Positions 45,658 to 55,700 of a DNA stretch of 64,000 nt are shown here, one piece after another. Both the position numbers and the translations under genes were made by a program. The DNA is from Bacillus albus. Its GTDB lineage: Bacteria; Bacillota; Bacilli; Bacillales; Bacillaceae_G. The stretch lies in NCBI RefSeq assembly GCF_001884185.1, contig NZ_MAOE01000047.1, positions 1-64,000 on the forward strand, read 5' to 3'. Numbering within the stretch: the first letter of the stretch is position 1; each line of letters begins with the position of its first letter. The notes under the pieces are model-generated. The model saw nothing but the letters and a program-made list of their open reading frames with translations. It made no database searches and was not told the origin of the DNA.

Positions 45658-46749
45658 ATGGATTTCGAAATAAATTATCTTTCCTTTTATGTTGTACAAG
45701 TAGAAGGAAAAGGTGAAGCTGTTGATAAACGCTACAAACATTTTCAAACATTAGACGCTGAAGAGTATGAAGATAGCTCCTTAAAAGAATTTTTGAATGG
45801 TGAATTATTAAAAATTTCAAAGCGAAAAGTAGAACGTCATGCGAAAACAGAACAAGCTCCGACAAAAATCGGTCGCTTCATTGTAGAAGAAGGGCACGAA
45901 CTTGATTCAAACCCTCATTACAACCTATTTAATCGCATTCGCTTCGCGGAAACTAAGGAAAGCTTCAAAGATATGAGTGAACCACTCGTTTATACATATC
46001 TTGACACAAGCGCTGTACGCGGTGGTGTATTTTTAATTGCGCAAGCGAAACTACGCAAATATTTTGATGATCCATTCGTTTTCGTTATGAAATGTGACTT
46101 TGAACCGAAAGTTGCTTCCATTTCAGATGAATCCACATTAATTCGTAATGTTGAAATGGCCATCACAACAAAAAATATGAAGTCTATCCAATATCCGTAC
46201 ATGCCTGAAGAAGGTATGGTCGAAATCGGCGAACTGAAAATTCACCAAGCATCACACGCCCGTTACTTTGAAGACTTCTTAAAATTCGTCGAGTATGAAC
46301 GCTCTATGCCTGAAATTATGAAAACTCAAGTAATGGACATGGTATATGACCAAATTGAAGATGTATTTGAAGAAGGTACGGAAGAACGTGAACAATTCGA
46401 CCAAGCAATGGAAGTATGGGCTGCTAGTCCGAAACGTGAGATTATGGAACAATTTTCAACCGAAGAAGTAATGGAAGCTACTGCACAAATCGTCGAGCAT
46501 GCTCCTGAAGTGGAATTAAAGCTAAAAGCGGATCATATCTCTGTGAAGGCCCTGCTTGCTGATTTCGGGGATCAAATACATATCGCAAAGGTAAATGACC
46601 GATACGTACTAATGATCGAAGCTGATACACTTACGTTTGAGAAAGGCTTCTCTCCTATTGAGTTCCTGAAGCCGGATGAGTTGCAAGATGTGATTGAGCG
46701 GATTGAGAATAAACAGCAGTATTCTTATGATCCGAACGGGATTGAATAA
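45658..46749 (+). CDS. DUF3900-family protein
   Basis: 363 residues from ATG 45658 (AAGGTG upstream; a GTG at 45649 is less likely). It is cytosolic and acidic in the second half. Blocks I associate with DUF3900 of Bacillus are present: YLSFYVVQVEGKGE at the N-terminus, SAVRGGVFLIAQAKLRKYF, FVFVMKCDFEPKVASISDESTLI, YPYMPEEGMVE, and KVNDRYVLMIEADTLTFEKGFSPIEF near the C-terminus. The function is unknown, although the layout recalls nucleoid-associated (YejK/NdpA-like) proteins. It is a monocistronic gene with two hairpins after it. Confidence 0.8.
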   Translation: MDFEINYLSFYVVQVEGKGEAVDKRYKHFQTLDAEEYEDSSLKEFLNGELLKISKRKVERHAKTEQAPTKIGRFIVEEGHELDSNPHYNLFNRIRFAETKESFKDMSEPLVYTYLDTSAVRGGVFLIAQAKLRKYFDDPFVFVMKCDFEPKVASISDESTLIRNVEMAITTKNMKSIQYPYMPEEGMVEIGELKIHQASHARYFEDFLKFVEYERSMPEIMKTQVMDMVYDQIEDVFEEGTEEREQFDQAMEVWAASPKREIMEQFSTEEVMEATAQIVEHAPEVELKLKADHISVKALLADFGDQIHIAKVNDRYVLMIEADTLTFEKGFSPIEFLKPDELQDVIERIENKQQYSYDPNGIE

Positions 46750-46773
46750 ATCCTTCTATATCCCTATTTTTAC

Positions 46774-46862
46774 TGAGCGCTGTTAACGAGCGCTCTTTTA
46801 TTTGGGACATAGTTGAAAGTTATATAAAAAACCGATTCTACTAAAAATCGGTTTTTTATAAC
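46774..46862 (+). terminator. Tandem terminator hairpins after the DUF3900 gene
   Basis: GAGCGCT-N7-AGCGCTC followed by TTTT (46774-46800), then AAAAAACCGATT/AATCGGTTTTTT (46823-46862), also symmetric enough to work on the minus strand. Confidence 0.8.
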
Positions 46863-47043
46863 AATATATGCTTATTTTTGATCCAAGAGGACATTTGTTA
46901 CAGAATCAAGTAGATTACTTCCTTATTGCACAAGCGTATTTCCATTAGAAGGACTTACTTCAATATTTCTAGTTGAACAAGTCGGTCTATAAATTTTTTA
47001 TGTTTTCTTTTTAGTCACTATGTATGTTGTTCAAGTGAAAATT

Positions 47044-47397
47044 TCACTTCACTACCTCAAATTTATTGTAATCGTAGAAAGATAATTGAAAACGATATTC
47101 TGGGTGCTCTCTCACCCAATCGTAAGCTTCTTCTAAAATACCCATTTTGTTTTGTAAGTCATTAAGTTCACTACATTCGCCCCTTTTTTGTTTGCACAGA
47201 GGGCAAAACCCATTCACTATTTCGGCACTTGTCGCCCTAATCGTTTTACTTTCTAAGTCAACTACTAGACGAAGAAGAAGAGAATGCTCTTCTTTTGTAG
47301 TCACTGTCATTTCAGCAATTCCATCCTCATTCCAAAACACTCCGTTTAATTCCATCTGTACGTTGACGTCTTTAATATCCAAGTCTATCACTATCAC
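47044..47397 (-). CDS. Hypothetical protein with a CPLC motif
   Basis: 117 residues, soluble. The N-terminal half looks like beta strands (IVIDLDIKDVNVQMELNGVFW, AEMTVTTKEEHSLLLRLVVDLESKTIRA). The middle carries GFCPLCKQKRGEC, a possible zinc or redox site (CxxC plus a third cysteine). The C-terminus is helical and charged. I do not recognise the family. It is a single gene; the flanking spacers (46863-47043, 47398-47573) show nothing clear except a short bcr1-like block at 46970-46993. Confidence 0.55.
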   Translation of the reverse strand: MIVIDLDIKDVNVQMELNGVFWNEDGIAEMTVTTKEEHSLLLRLVVDLESKTIRATSAEIVNGFCPLCKQKRGECSELNDLQNKMGILEEAYDWVREHPEYRFQLSFYDYNKFEVVK

Positions 47398-47573
47398 ACC
47401 CCCCTATATAAAACTCTCATCTTACTGTTCGATTTTAATCATTAATACACCTTAATTTTCAGAGTAATTATAATGACCCAATCACAACAAATCAATTACC
47501 ATTTAATATGAATATTTTATTCGCCTATAAATACACGACGTTACATTTATGTAGCTAGAAATAAAGAAGAATG

Positions 47574-48419
47574 TCATTTAACCTCTGCATTCTTCTCCAT
47601 CTCAACCAAATACTTAATCTGCCTTTCCGCTTTTCTAACCGCCGTACGAAAATGCTTTTTCAGTAGTTCTATTGTCGCTTCACTTATATAGTATCTTTCC
47701 GTAATACTTTCCCACGTGTCACTACTTTCAAATGTACTCCAAACGAAAGGACGCTCTGTATTTTTTCTCATTTCTTTAAATACCCATTTTCGCATCTTTT
47801 TTTTCGCTTTTTCTGTTAGTTTTCCGTTCTCTACAAGTTCAAGTTCACCATGTCTTTTGTATCGTTTATGAATATCTCTCTCGCTATATACTTTAAGAAG
47901 TATCTTGGCTGTATTCTCAGCATCTGCCAAAGCCCTGTGTTGCTTTCCTTCCCATGTTAAACCGAGCTGTTCTACTGCAAATTGTAAACTTGGTGTATGC
48001 TCAAATAATTCTTCATACGCTTGGAAAACAAATTTCTGCAAATCAAACTTTCTCTCTTTTTCCATAGAGGGGCATTCTACACCGTGCAACGTACAATCAT
48101 GAGATAGAAAGCGATAATCTTCTCTTCCCCATGAAACAAATATAGAATCCTCTCCGATAAACTGAATAAATTTCTCTATAATTTGCGGGAATTCCTCTAT
48201 ACCCATTAAATCTTTCTTTGTAATCCCTGTTAATTTTGTCGTATGGCGAGTAAGCCTAGCGCCCGGTTTTACTAATTCCGAAAATTCTCCAATTACCTTC
48301 ATTGTACTCGCTTCTATTTTTACAGCCCCGATATCAACTATCTCTGACGGATCGTCTGATTTATACGGCCTGAAATTTCTCTCTATATCAAACACAATAA
48401 AATGTGTAGTGTTTTCCAA
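47574..48419 (-). CDS. DEDDh 3'-5' exonuclease, KapD-like
   Basis: 281 residues. The exonuclease motifs of the DnaQ/ERI1 type are all present: VFDIERNF (ExoI), LTRHTTKLTGITKKDLMGIEEFPQII, SWGREDYRFL (ExoII) and HRALADAENTAKILLKVY (ExoIII with histidine and aspartate). It resembles B. subtilis KapD, an inhibitor of the KinA sporulation pathway, but carries a C-terminal extension of about 80 basic residues. It should degrade nucleic acid 3' ends. A role in sporulation control is inference from the KapD homology. It is a single gene. Confidence 0.85.
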   Translation of the reverse strand: MENTTHFIVFDIERNFRPYKSDDPSEIVDIGAVKIEASTMKVIGEFSELVKPGARLTRHTTKLTGITKKDLMGIEEFPQIIEKFIQFIGEDSIFVSWGREDYRFLSHDCTLHGVECPSMEKERKFDLQKFVFQAYEELFEHTPSLQFAVEQLGLTWEGKQHRALADAENTAKILLKVYSERDIHKRYKRHGELELVENGKLTEKAKKKMRKWVFKEMRKNTERPFVWSTFESSDTWESITERYYISEATIELLKKHFRTAVRKAERQIKYLVEMEKNAEVK

Positions 48420-48571
48420 TTTATTTACCTCTTTCTACATTCCTTTTCACACACATACTTTATTTTCAGTATTCATTTATTCATACACTTTATGCATGTA
48501 ATACTTCGTCAAAAAACGAAAATTCAATCTCATTATGCTATGTACATAGGGGTATATTCAATAAAAATGCA

Positions 48572-48600
48572 AAAAAAAGAAGGGCAAGCCCTTCTTTTTT
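48572..48600 (-). terminator. Terminator of the cold-shock gene
   Basis: AAAGAAGGGC and GCCCTTCTTT form a stem with U-run, just after the cold-shock gene stop. Confidence 0.88.
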
Positions 48601-48606
48601 CCACAA

Positions 48607-48807
48607 TTACTTCTTGTTAACGTTAGTAGCTTGAGGTCCACGGTTACCTTGTTCTACTTCGAAAGTAACTTCTTGACCTTCTTCTAAAGTTTTGAAGCCT
48701 TCGCCTTGGATAGCTGAGAAATGTACGAATACGTCTTCTCCGCCTTCAACTTCGATGAATCCGAAACCTTTTTCTGAGTTAAACCATTTTACTTTACCGT
48801 TTTGCAT
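48607..48807 (-). CDS. Cold-shock protein, CspA/CspB family
   Basis: 66 residues, the standard single cold-shock domain: [30 protein letters not shown] (residues 5-34, RNP1 and RNP2), then [27 protein letters not shown]. It binds single-stranded RNA and DNA as a chaperone during cold shock or growth transitions. GGAGG precedes the ATG. A leader ORF and terminator-like hairpin lie 53-130 bases upstream (48861-48938) and may regulate it. Confidence 0.95.
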   Translation of the reverse strand: MQNGKVKWFNSEKGFGFIEVEGGEDVFVHFSAIQGEGFKTLEEGQEVTFEVEQGNRGPQATNVNKK

Positions 48808-48860
48808 GTAAAAAATCCTCCTACAATGTACCTATATGTACATATTCATTTTCAACCACT

Positions 48861-48938
48861 TTACAAAAATAAGTCAGACATTAAAAAAACTGCAACTCTG
48901 AGGAGATTTAACATTGCTATCCTCCTCGGAAGTTACAG
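48861..48938 (-). promoter_or_regulatory. Leader ORF inside a terminator-like hairpin ahead of the cold-shock gene
   Basis: On the minus strand GAGGAGG precedes ATG 48914, which opens MLNLLRVAVFLMSDLFL and stops at 48861. The Shine-Dalgarno bases pair with CTCCTC in the leader ORF in a hairpin (48890-48938) followed by TTTTTTT. It may be an attenuator for the cold-shock gene 53 bases downstream, or just the terminator of the gene ending at 49024. Confidence 0.5.
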
Positions 48939-49023
48939 CTCATTTAAATCTCTATATTATTAAAAGTAAAATGGTTTAAATATAATATATCATATCAATA
49001 TAATAAAAGCAAAGTTTTTTTTG

Positions 49024-49923
49024 CTATACAACTTTTTTCTTCCACTGCATCGCTTTTGATTCACCTGATCCAGCTACAACATAGCCTTCTTTTTCGTTCA
49101 CGATGCGCCAGCCATGCCCTTTAACTGAGTCACATACTGTAACAATTCCTTCTTCTAGAAGCACACGACAAACAGTACTAATCCCCGCCTTATTTTGCGT
49201 TGACGTTGTATATAGCACATGTTGATCTACACTTAAGTCCAAATAGCTACTTGCTTTCTGCTCGCTTTGACATGTGTGCCAATATGTTTTTTCACTCTCA
49301 ATACTTTCATCTATTTTACAAAAAGAAATATTCCCGCTAATCCCTTTGCATGATCCACTAGCTGCTACTAAATAAGAATTGTGTAAAGTCAACGCTGAGA
49401 TCATCTGATTCATCACGATTTTAATCCTCTTTAATTTACGTGTTTCCAAATTAAAGAGCCAAACACCACCATATTTAGCATGTATTTTCGTACCGATAAA
49501 TAAGTAGTGTTTATATAAAAATAACGATCGAATAGATGGTGCCCCGTCACCATACTCAAGAAATGGATAAATGGTTTCCCATGTCGAACCAAAATCATTA
49601 GAATGATACAACGTTTTATCTCCATGTGCAATGACAGTCCCTTTTTCATTACTACACACATTCCAACTCGTTGCTTTTGTTGGAAAACGCTGAACCGTCC
49701 AGTTCTCTCCACCATTCATACTACGAATAAAAATTCCTTCGTCACCTACACCATACACTACATTACCTTCGCTATGTAAATCTCTAATTCGTTTTTGAAA
49801 ACCATTTAAAATTTGTTTCCATTCTCCGTCTTGTTCAATAAATAAGCCATTATATGTAGTAGCTAACATAAGCTTTCCATCTCTTAACTTTGTAATAGCG
49901 GTCGCACTTAACATCGTCTCCAC
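49024..49923 (-). CDS. BNR/sialidase-like beta-propeller repeat protein
   Basis: About 299 residues from GTG 49923 (GGGAGTG ahead; an ATG at 49998 would overlap the flavodoxin gene by 59 bases). BNR-type Asp-box repeats are visible: SMNGGENWTVQRF, HSNDFGSTWETIYPFL, with intervening strands LMLATTYNGLFI, VVYGVGDEGIFI and HGDKTLY. A beta-propeller of about six to seven blades is likely. It has no signal peptide. It begins 17 bp after the flavodoxin stop on the same strand and is probably its operon partner; the function is unknown, and an iron-limitation role is inferred only from the flavodoxin. Confidence 0.75.
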   Translation of the reverse strand: METMLSATAITKLRDGKLMLATTYNGLFIEQDGEWKQILNGFQKRIRDLHSEGNVVYGVGDEGIFIRSMNGGENWTVQRFPTKATSWNVCSNEKGTVIAHGDKTLYHSNDFGSTWETIYPFLEYGDGAPSIRSLFLYKHYLFIGTKIHAKYGGVWLFNLETRKLKRIKIVMNQMISALTLHNSYLVAASGSCKGISGNISFCKIDESIESEKTYWHTCQSEQKASSYLDLSVDQHVLYTTSTQNKAGISTVCRVLLEEGIVTVCDSVKGHGWRIVNEKEGYVVAGSGESKAMQWKKKVV

Positions 49924-49939
49924 GTTGACACTCCCATTC

Positions 49940-50383
49940 TTAGAACTTCTCAGCAAATGCAATTGCAAAATTACTGCATTTTTCAACATCCTCTTCATCT
50001 TCTGGAGCTAATTCAATTTTCAATCCTTCTTGTACAAGCTCTGCACCGCGTTCTACAAGTTTCTCTTCAAATATCGTTACCGCTTCACAAAACAGTTCAT
50101 ACGCCGTATCTCCTGATCCGAATACCGCTACTTTTTTCCCTGATAAATCTATATTTTCTAAGTCATCATGGAAATCTTCCGCTTCAAATGGTAGTTCACC
50201 ATCTCCCCACGTATAAGATCCTAAAATGATTCCATCATAAGCTAATAATTCTTCAGCATCCATGCCTTCCATCTCTTGCAATACTACTTCATGATCAAAA
50301 GCATCTAAACTAACTTTAATTAAATCAGCAATACTCTCTGTATTTCCTGACATACTTGCATAAGCTATTAAAATTTTCGCCAC
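49940..50383 (-). CDS. Flavodoxin
   Basis: 147 residues, a short-chain flavodoxin with the FMN phosphate loop AYASMSGNTESIADLI, the aromatic-flanked loop GSYTWGDGELPFEAEDFHDDL and FGSGDTAYELFCEAVTIFEEKL. It carries electrons to partner enzymes in place of ferredoxin when iron is short. Fur-like boxes lie just upstream (50407-50446), matching iron-starvation induction. It is followed by the BNR gene 17 bp downstream. Confidence 0.93.
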   Translation of the reverse strand: MAKILIAYASMSGNTESIADLIKVSLDAFDHEVVLQEMEGMDAEELLAYDGIILGSYTWGDGELPFEAEDFHDDLENIDLSGKKVAVFGSGDTAYELFCEAVTIFEEKLVERGAELVQEGLKIELAPEDEEDVEKCSNFAIAFAEKF

Positions 50384-50406
50384 TTCGGCATCCCCCTCTT
50401 ACAATA

Positions 50407-50446
50407 AATGATTCTCATTCTCATTATATTAATAATGATAATCAAT
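50407..50446 (-). promoter_or_regulatory. Fur boxes upstream of flavodoxin
   Basis: On the minus strand TGATTATCATTATTA (50430-50444 region) and AATGAGAATGAGAATCATT (50407-50425) are two tandem Fur-type sites, 24-60 bases before the flavodoxin start. Confidence 0.7.
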
Positions 50447-50481
50447 TTCAATTGTATTTTTAATTTTTATTTATTCCATAC

Positions 50482-50522
50482 AAAAAAGCACAGATGACTA
50501 TACAATCATCTGTGCTTTTTTA
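50482..50522. terminator. Bidirectional terminator
   Basis: AAAAAAGCACAGATGA and TCATCTGTGCTTTTTT form a long stem, directly after the acetate transporter stop. Confidence 0.92.
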
Positions 50523-51143
50523 TTACTTTTTAAAAATACCGAACGGCTTTCCAACTGGTAAAACAACTTTTCCGAAGTGTGTATTTAACACTGCTGCTGC
50601 TGAACCATAGAAAGATAATAATGAAATAAGCAGTTCAGAATATGCTGCTAAATTATGCATTGCATGCGGCATAACACCTAAAGTACTTAATGAAAGACCG
50701 ATAAATAAGAAATCAATAAGGACGAAAATCATAAATAATACTTTATGTGTTTCCATTGCACCAATTGTCATAAAGATTGTGAAAATCAAATATCCGATAA
50801 AGGCTACTCCAAGCTGTTTTGAATCTGCAGCTTGTGCTAATTTTTCGCCAAATACTCCAAGTTGAATTAACCAAGTCATTCCAACACCTAACCAAAATAG
50901 GCCGTACGCACCGAATGCTGTTGTACCGAACGTATTGTTATGCTTTGCATCGTGAATGCACGCAAAGATTTGTGCAAATCCTCCTAAAAAGATTGCCCAC
51001 GGTAATACAAGAGAAACGCCATCCGTTAAGCCTAACTTTTGAGATGATGCTACAAGTGTTACCATCGCTAATCCAAATAGACCAATTCCAGATGGATCCG
51101 CTGTTGTCATTTTCACATGATGTGTAGTTGTTTGATTGCTCAT
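50523..51143 (-). CDS. Acetate uptake transporter (GPR1/FUN34/SatP family)
   Basis: 206 residues with six membrane segments and the family signature near the N-terminus (ADPSGIGLFGLAMVTLV, equivalent to the NPAPLGL motif). GGFAQIFACIHDAKHNNTFGTTAFGAYGLFW and AAAVLNTHFGKVVLPVGKPF at the C-terminus also fit. These proteins carry acetate or succinate with protons, or form acetate channels. AGGAGG precedes the ATG. It is a single gene. Confidence 0.92.
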   Translation of the reverse strand: MSNQTTTHHVKMTTADPSGIGLFGLAMVTLVASSQKLGLTDGVSLVLPWAIFLGGFAQIFACIHDAKHNNTFGTTAFGAYGLFWLGVGMTWLIQLGVFGEKLAQAADSKQLGVAFIGYLIFTIFMTIGAMETHKVLFMIFVLIDFLFIGLSLSTLGVMPHAMHNLAAYSELLISLLSFYGSAAAVLNTHFGKVVLPVGKPFGIFKK

Positions 51144-51229
51144 ATAAACCTCCTGATTATAAACATACTCGAATACAATACTTAAATCAGAAGGCTATGT
51201 CAATGGTTTTTTTTGTATGTTGTCAGACC

Positions 51230-51625
51230 TTACTTTTTATAAAGATTACATATACTTCCGACCACTTCATACGGTTTTATATTCACTTCTTCCAACTCGT
51301 GTATCGGCAACCATAACGGAATATAACTTCCTCTATCTTTCAGTTCAAATTCTGCAGCTTTACCACTTCCGAAAACTCCACCTATAATACGGGCGTTAAA
51401 ATAATACTCCGTACCCTTATACTCCACCTTTGCAATAAGATGCTCCACTTTTATATGTACTCCTAATTCTTCATAAGCCTCTCGCTTCGTTGCTTCTTCA
51501 GGTGTTTCTCCTTCTTCAATTCCTCCTCCTGGAAAAACATAATATGTTTCCCCTTCTCGGATACGTTTTATAAGTGCGATTTTCCCGTCCTGCACAATGA
51601 TAGCTGCACCGCGATTTCTTATCAT
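51230..51625 (-). CDS. Nudix hydrolase
   Basis: 131 residues with a perfect Nudix box: GGGIEEGETPEEATKREAYEELGV (residues ~34-57; G-x5-E-x7-REUxEExGU). The N-terminal strand is RNRGAAIIVQDGKIALIKRI. Substrate (nucleoside diphosphate-X) unknown. Its start overlaps the end of the upstream ASCH gene by four bases (ATGA), so the two are translationally coupled. Confidence 0.92.
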   Translation of the reverse strand: MIRNRGAAIIVQDGKIALIKRIREGETYYVFPGGGIEEGETPEEATKREAYEELGVHIKVEHLIAKVEYKGTEYYFNARIIGGVFGSGKAAEFELKDRGSYIPLWLPIHELEEVNIKPYEVVGSICNLYKK

Positions 51626-51963
51626 TTTATTACCTCAATACGAATCGCCACTGTTCCCCACTTTTGTTCTTGTTCTTTCGTATATATTTTGTATGTACTT
51701 TCTAACATTTCCTCTAAACTATCATTTTCACAATCCAATAATTTTTTATCAATTTGTTCATACATTTCTTTAAAGCTTTCGTATCGTTTTATTTCCGTTA
51801 CTTTTACGGTCATCGTTTTCTCTGTCGTAAGGTTCGTAAATACAATATGATCGCCTCGTTTTATAAGTTGACGTTTCGCATCGTATAAACGTACTTCATA
51901 TACTTTTTTTCCTAATTGAATTGACTGAAAAGGTTTATTATATAACCCCATTTCGTATATCAT
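51622..51963 (-). CDS. ASCH-domain protein
   Basis: 113 residues of the ASCH/DUF3850-like fold: MGLYNKPFQSIQLGKKVYEVRLYDAKRQLIKRGDHIVFTN (first 45 residues; the K-x-E-x-R pattern fits an ASCH nucleic-acid cleft), then KTMTVKVTEIKRYESFKEM and a conserved QKWGTVAIRIE tail. ASCH proteins are thought to bind RNA or modified nucleosides. It is first in a two-gene operon with the Nudix hydrolase, with GGGAGTG before the ATG. Joint action on modified nucleotides is inference. Confidence 0.82.
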   Translation of the reverse strand: MIYEMGLYNKPFQSIQLGKKVYEVRLYDAKRQLIKRGDHIVFTNLTTEKTMTVKVTEIKRYESFKEMYEQIDKKLLDCENDSLEEMLESTYKIYTKEQEQKWGTVAIRIEVIK

Positions 51964-52103
51964 TCATTCCACTCCCTTTTTATTCGTTGCGCCTACTACT
52001 ATATTTGTGCATTACCAATTCATACAACACAGTTCGACTTATTCCAAGTTGCATATAATGTTCCATATCCATTACTTGCTTTAGAGAGGATGCTAAATTT
52101 GTT

Positions 52104-52661
52104 ATGTTATTTTTAAATCAAAAACCTGAATATAATAAATATGATATTGGTGATTATACTTATAGTAAAGTAGGTCCAACCATTTTTTCTTGGAATGATG
52201 AAACAAAATTAAAAATAGGTAAGTTTTGTTCATTAGGAGAAGAAGTCGTTTTCATACTTGGTGGTGAACATCGCGCGGACTGGATAACGACTTATCCATT
52301 TAACGCTCTCTTCAATGAAGGAGCACATATTACTGGTCACCCTTCTTCAAAAGGGGATATTGTAGTTGGCAATGATGTATGGATCGGTTATCAATCCTGC
52401 ATTTTATCTGGTGTTACAATTGGTAACGGGGCCATCATTGGTGCAAAGAGTGTTGTTACAAAAGACGTACCGCCATATGCAATTGTAGCTGGTAATCCTG
52501 CAAAATTTGTTCGATATCGTTTCCCGCAAGAAACGATTGAAAAACTAGAGAATCTCGCATGGTGGGATTGGGATATTTCTGTTATAAAAGGAGCCATTCC
52601 ATTTCTACTTTCCAACAAAATCAACGAATTTTTTACCTCGCCCGAAAATGAATCTATGTGA
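52104..52661 (+). CDS. Xenobiotic acetyltransferase-like hexapeptide-repeat protein (CatB/Vat group)
   Basis: 185 residues of the left-handed beta-helix acyltransferases: IGKFCSLGEEVVFILGG, ITTYPFNALF, KGDIVVGNDVWIGYQSCILSGVTIGNGAIIGAKSVVTKDVPPYAIVAGNPAKFVRYRF (residues ~95-150; hexapeptide repeats with the active histidine earlier in GGEHRADW). Members acetylate chloramphenicol, streptogramin A or sugars; the drug cannot be read from sequence. It is about 20 residues shorter at the N-terminus than typical CatB proteins. The region before it has no strong ribosome-binding site, so the start may be uncertain. Confidence 0.87.
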   Translation: MLFLNQKPEYNKYDIGDYTYSKVGPTIFSWNDETKLKIGKFCSLGEEVVFILGGEHRADWITTYPFNALFNEGAHITGHPSSKGDIVVGNDVWIGYQSCILSGVTIGNGAIIGAKSVVTKDVPPYAIVAGNPAKFVRYRFPQETIEKLENLAWWDWDISVIKGAIPFLLSNKINEFFTSPENESM

Positions 52662-52669
52662 TTAATACA

Positions 52670-52706
52670 AAAAGAGCATCCTATTCTTTCAGGATGCTCT
52701 TTTTGT
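52670..52706. terminator. Bidirectional terminator
   Basis: AAAAAGAGCATCCT and AGGATGCTCTTTTT form a stem between convergent genes. Confidence 0.92.
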
Positions 52707-52707
52707 A

Positions 52708-55700
52708 TTATTTTTTATGTTCGTGCAAATGATTACACGGAGAACATTGAAATGAGAATTTATCTAAGCAATTAAAGTTCGTTTCACAAATTTGTTCAAT
52801 CGTTGGAACGAACGGTATGACCACAATATTACTTTCTATTATTTGTGTAACAGGTGGTAACACTGTGCCTACTTGATGTTCAAAGCGAATATTCGCTTGA
52901 TTTATATAATTTCCTGAACCACTTGGCGCGCTCTGAACTACTACTTGGAACGAGACTGTGCGTGCTTCACCTGGATTTAAACTACCTATAAGAAATCCTG
53001 ATACTGGATTTACATTTAACACTAGCGTATTATCAACCGTTACACTTCCAAGGACAAATCGAACACTACTATCTAACATATCTTGAAAACGAATATTTTG
53101 CATCACTGTATCACCCGTATTTGTAATAACTGTCGTAAACGTAATAACATCCCCAATCGTTGCTGTTTGATGATCTGCCGTTTTTACGACTGTCGTTGAA
53201 ACATTTTGAGGAATAAACGGGATAACAACTGTATTGCTATCGCCTTCAACTACTACAGGCGGTTCATTCGGATTCACAGTTGCAAACCCATTCGCTGTAG
53301 CAGTATTTGTAACTAAGTTATTTATTTGCCCTCCTGTTATGACAACTTGGAAATTAATAATTGCCGCATCATTTGGCTGAAAATCACCTAACGGAATGCC
53401 AGTATTCGGATTGGCAAATGGAAAAGGTACATCATTTATCGTTACCGTTCCATTTATAAATAGCGTATTCGGATCAATGATATCTGTTAACACAATGTTG
53501 GTCACAGGAACTGTACTATCATTTATAACAGCAATTCCGTAAGTGATAACATCTCCTACCATTGCTACTTCAAAGTTTGCTCCTTTTGCAACAAATAAGA
53601 TTGCAGTATTTACCGTCACTATAACTGTATTGCTCGTATCCATCACTGTAACTGGAGGCTCCCCTGGTACTAAAATATACTCTGCTAACGCCCCAGCAAC
53701 GTTTACTACTGTACCACCATCTGGAAAACTTGTAATCGTAGCTTCATATGTTACAATCGCCGTCTCACCGACTGGAATATCTACAATCGTAAATCCAACC
53801 TGAGGATTTACTCCCGGACGAGCTATTCCATTTACAGTTACACTATTTGGTACAAAAACAGCTTCCTGAGATAGCACATCGATAAATTGAACATTCATCG
53901 CATCAGCAGTACCAGTATTTAATATACGAACAGTATACGTTACCGTTTCTCCTACTCCAACAATTGAATTGTCTACTTCTTTCAGCATATCTAAACTGCC
54001 TCTATTTACTGGTGTGACTGTCGTATTACTTGAATTCGTAATTGTAAACGAAGGTTCTCCCGGAATCAATTCGAAATCACCAGTTACTCTCGCTGCATTC
54101 ATAATGCTATTAGAAGGCGGAATTGCGATTACATTTACTTCAAATGTAATTAATATACTATCGCCTACTGCAAGATCTGGTAATGAAAAGCCTACAAATG
54201 GATCTAAACCTACTTGCGAAATTCCATTTATTTGTACACTTCCAGGAACGAATTCTAAACTAGGTGACAGAACATCGAAAAACTGAACATTCGTCGCTGT
54301 TACCGTTCCCGTATTTGTAACTTGCACACTATACGTTAACGTATCTCCTAAACGTGTCGCTTCTTTATTTACAGATTTTATAATGCTGAACCGTCCTCTA
54401 TTTATCCTTGTTATCGTCGTATTACTCGGCTCTGTTACCACAACCGGTGGCTCTCCTGGTACTAATACAAAGCTTCCTGTTATATTTGCAACGTTCGTAA
54501 TGGTTCCTGATGACGGGATGTTTATAACTGTCGCTTGAAACGTCACTATAACTGTTTCACCAACTGGTATATCTCCAACTCCAAAGCCAGTAATCGGATT
54601 TAAGTTTGGTTGCAGGGCTCCATTTATCGTTACACTATTTGGTACAAATGACGCTCCTGCTGAAATAGTATCAATAAACTGAACACCATTAGCTGTTACT
54701 GTTCCTGTATTCGTTATTAGAACCGTATATGTTAATACATCTCCAACTAGTGTAGCAGCCCTATTTACCTGTTTTATAATATTAAATTGTCCTCTATTTA
54801 CAGTTGTAAGTGTTGTATTGCTCGGTTGATTTACTATCACTGGTGGTTCTCCCGGTACTAATACAAAGCTTCCTGTTATATTTGCTGTATTAACAATTGT
54901 TCCATTTGATGGAACACTAACCACTGTTACTTGGAATGTTACTTCTACACTTTCACCTGGATCTATATCTGGAAGTGGGAATCCATTATTAGGATTGAAT
55001 CCAGGTTGTAACACACCTTCTATCGTTACACTGTTCGGCACGAATGCTATAGAGGACGGTAATACATCACTATATTGAATATTCGTCGCTACCACTGTCC
55101 CTGTATTTTGAACTACTGTTGTATATGTGATTGTATCGCCTACTGCAACAACCGGCTGACTTACTGATTTTAATACATTTAAACCAGATTCATTTATTTC
55201 TGTTAATGTCGTGTTACTTGTCGTCGTCTCCGTAATAGGCGGCTCTGTTTCACTTACAGCAAATGTTGCTGTAACGTCTACAAAGTTAACAATCGTTCCA
55301 CCTTCTGGTATGCTTGTAACCACTTCCTGATATGTGACACGTACAAAATCATCTACAGGTATATCTGGAACTGTAAAACCAATGAAAGGATCTAATCCTG
55401 GTGCCGGTACCTCGTTTATACTCACACTTCCTGGTACAAATGCTACTCCCGCGGAAGTCGTATCAATAAATTGAACATTCGTTGCTGGCACTGTTCCGAA
55501 ATTAAAGATCAATACATCATACGTTAATACTTCTCCTACAGTCGCTACTTCTTTATCTACTAGTTTCAATGGAAAAACAAACGCTATATTAATCGTCGTA
55601 ACGACTAAATTTGTTAATATCGTTTCCGTAATCGGTGGTTCTTGCGGATTTGGTTGTGAAGTAAATGTAACGTCTGCATCATTTAATATGACTTCATTAT

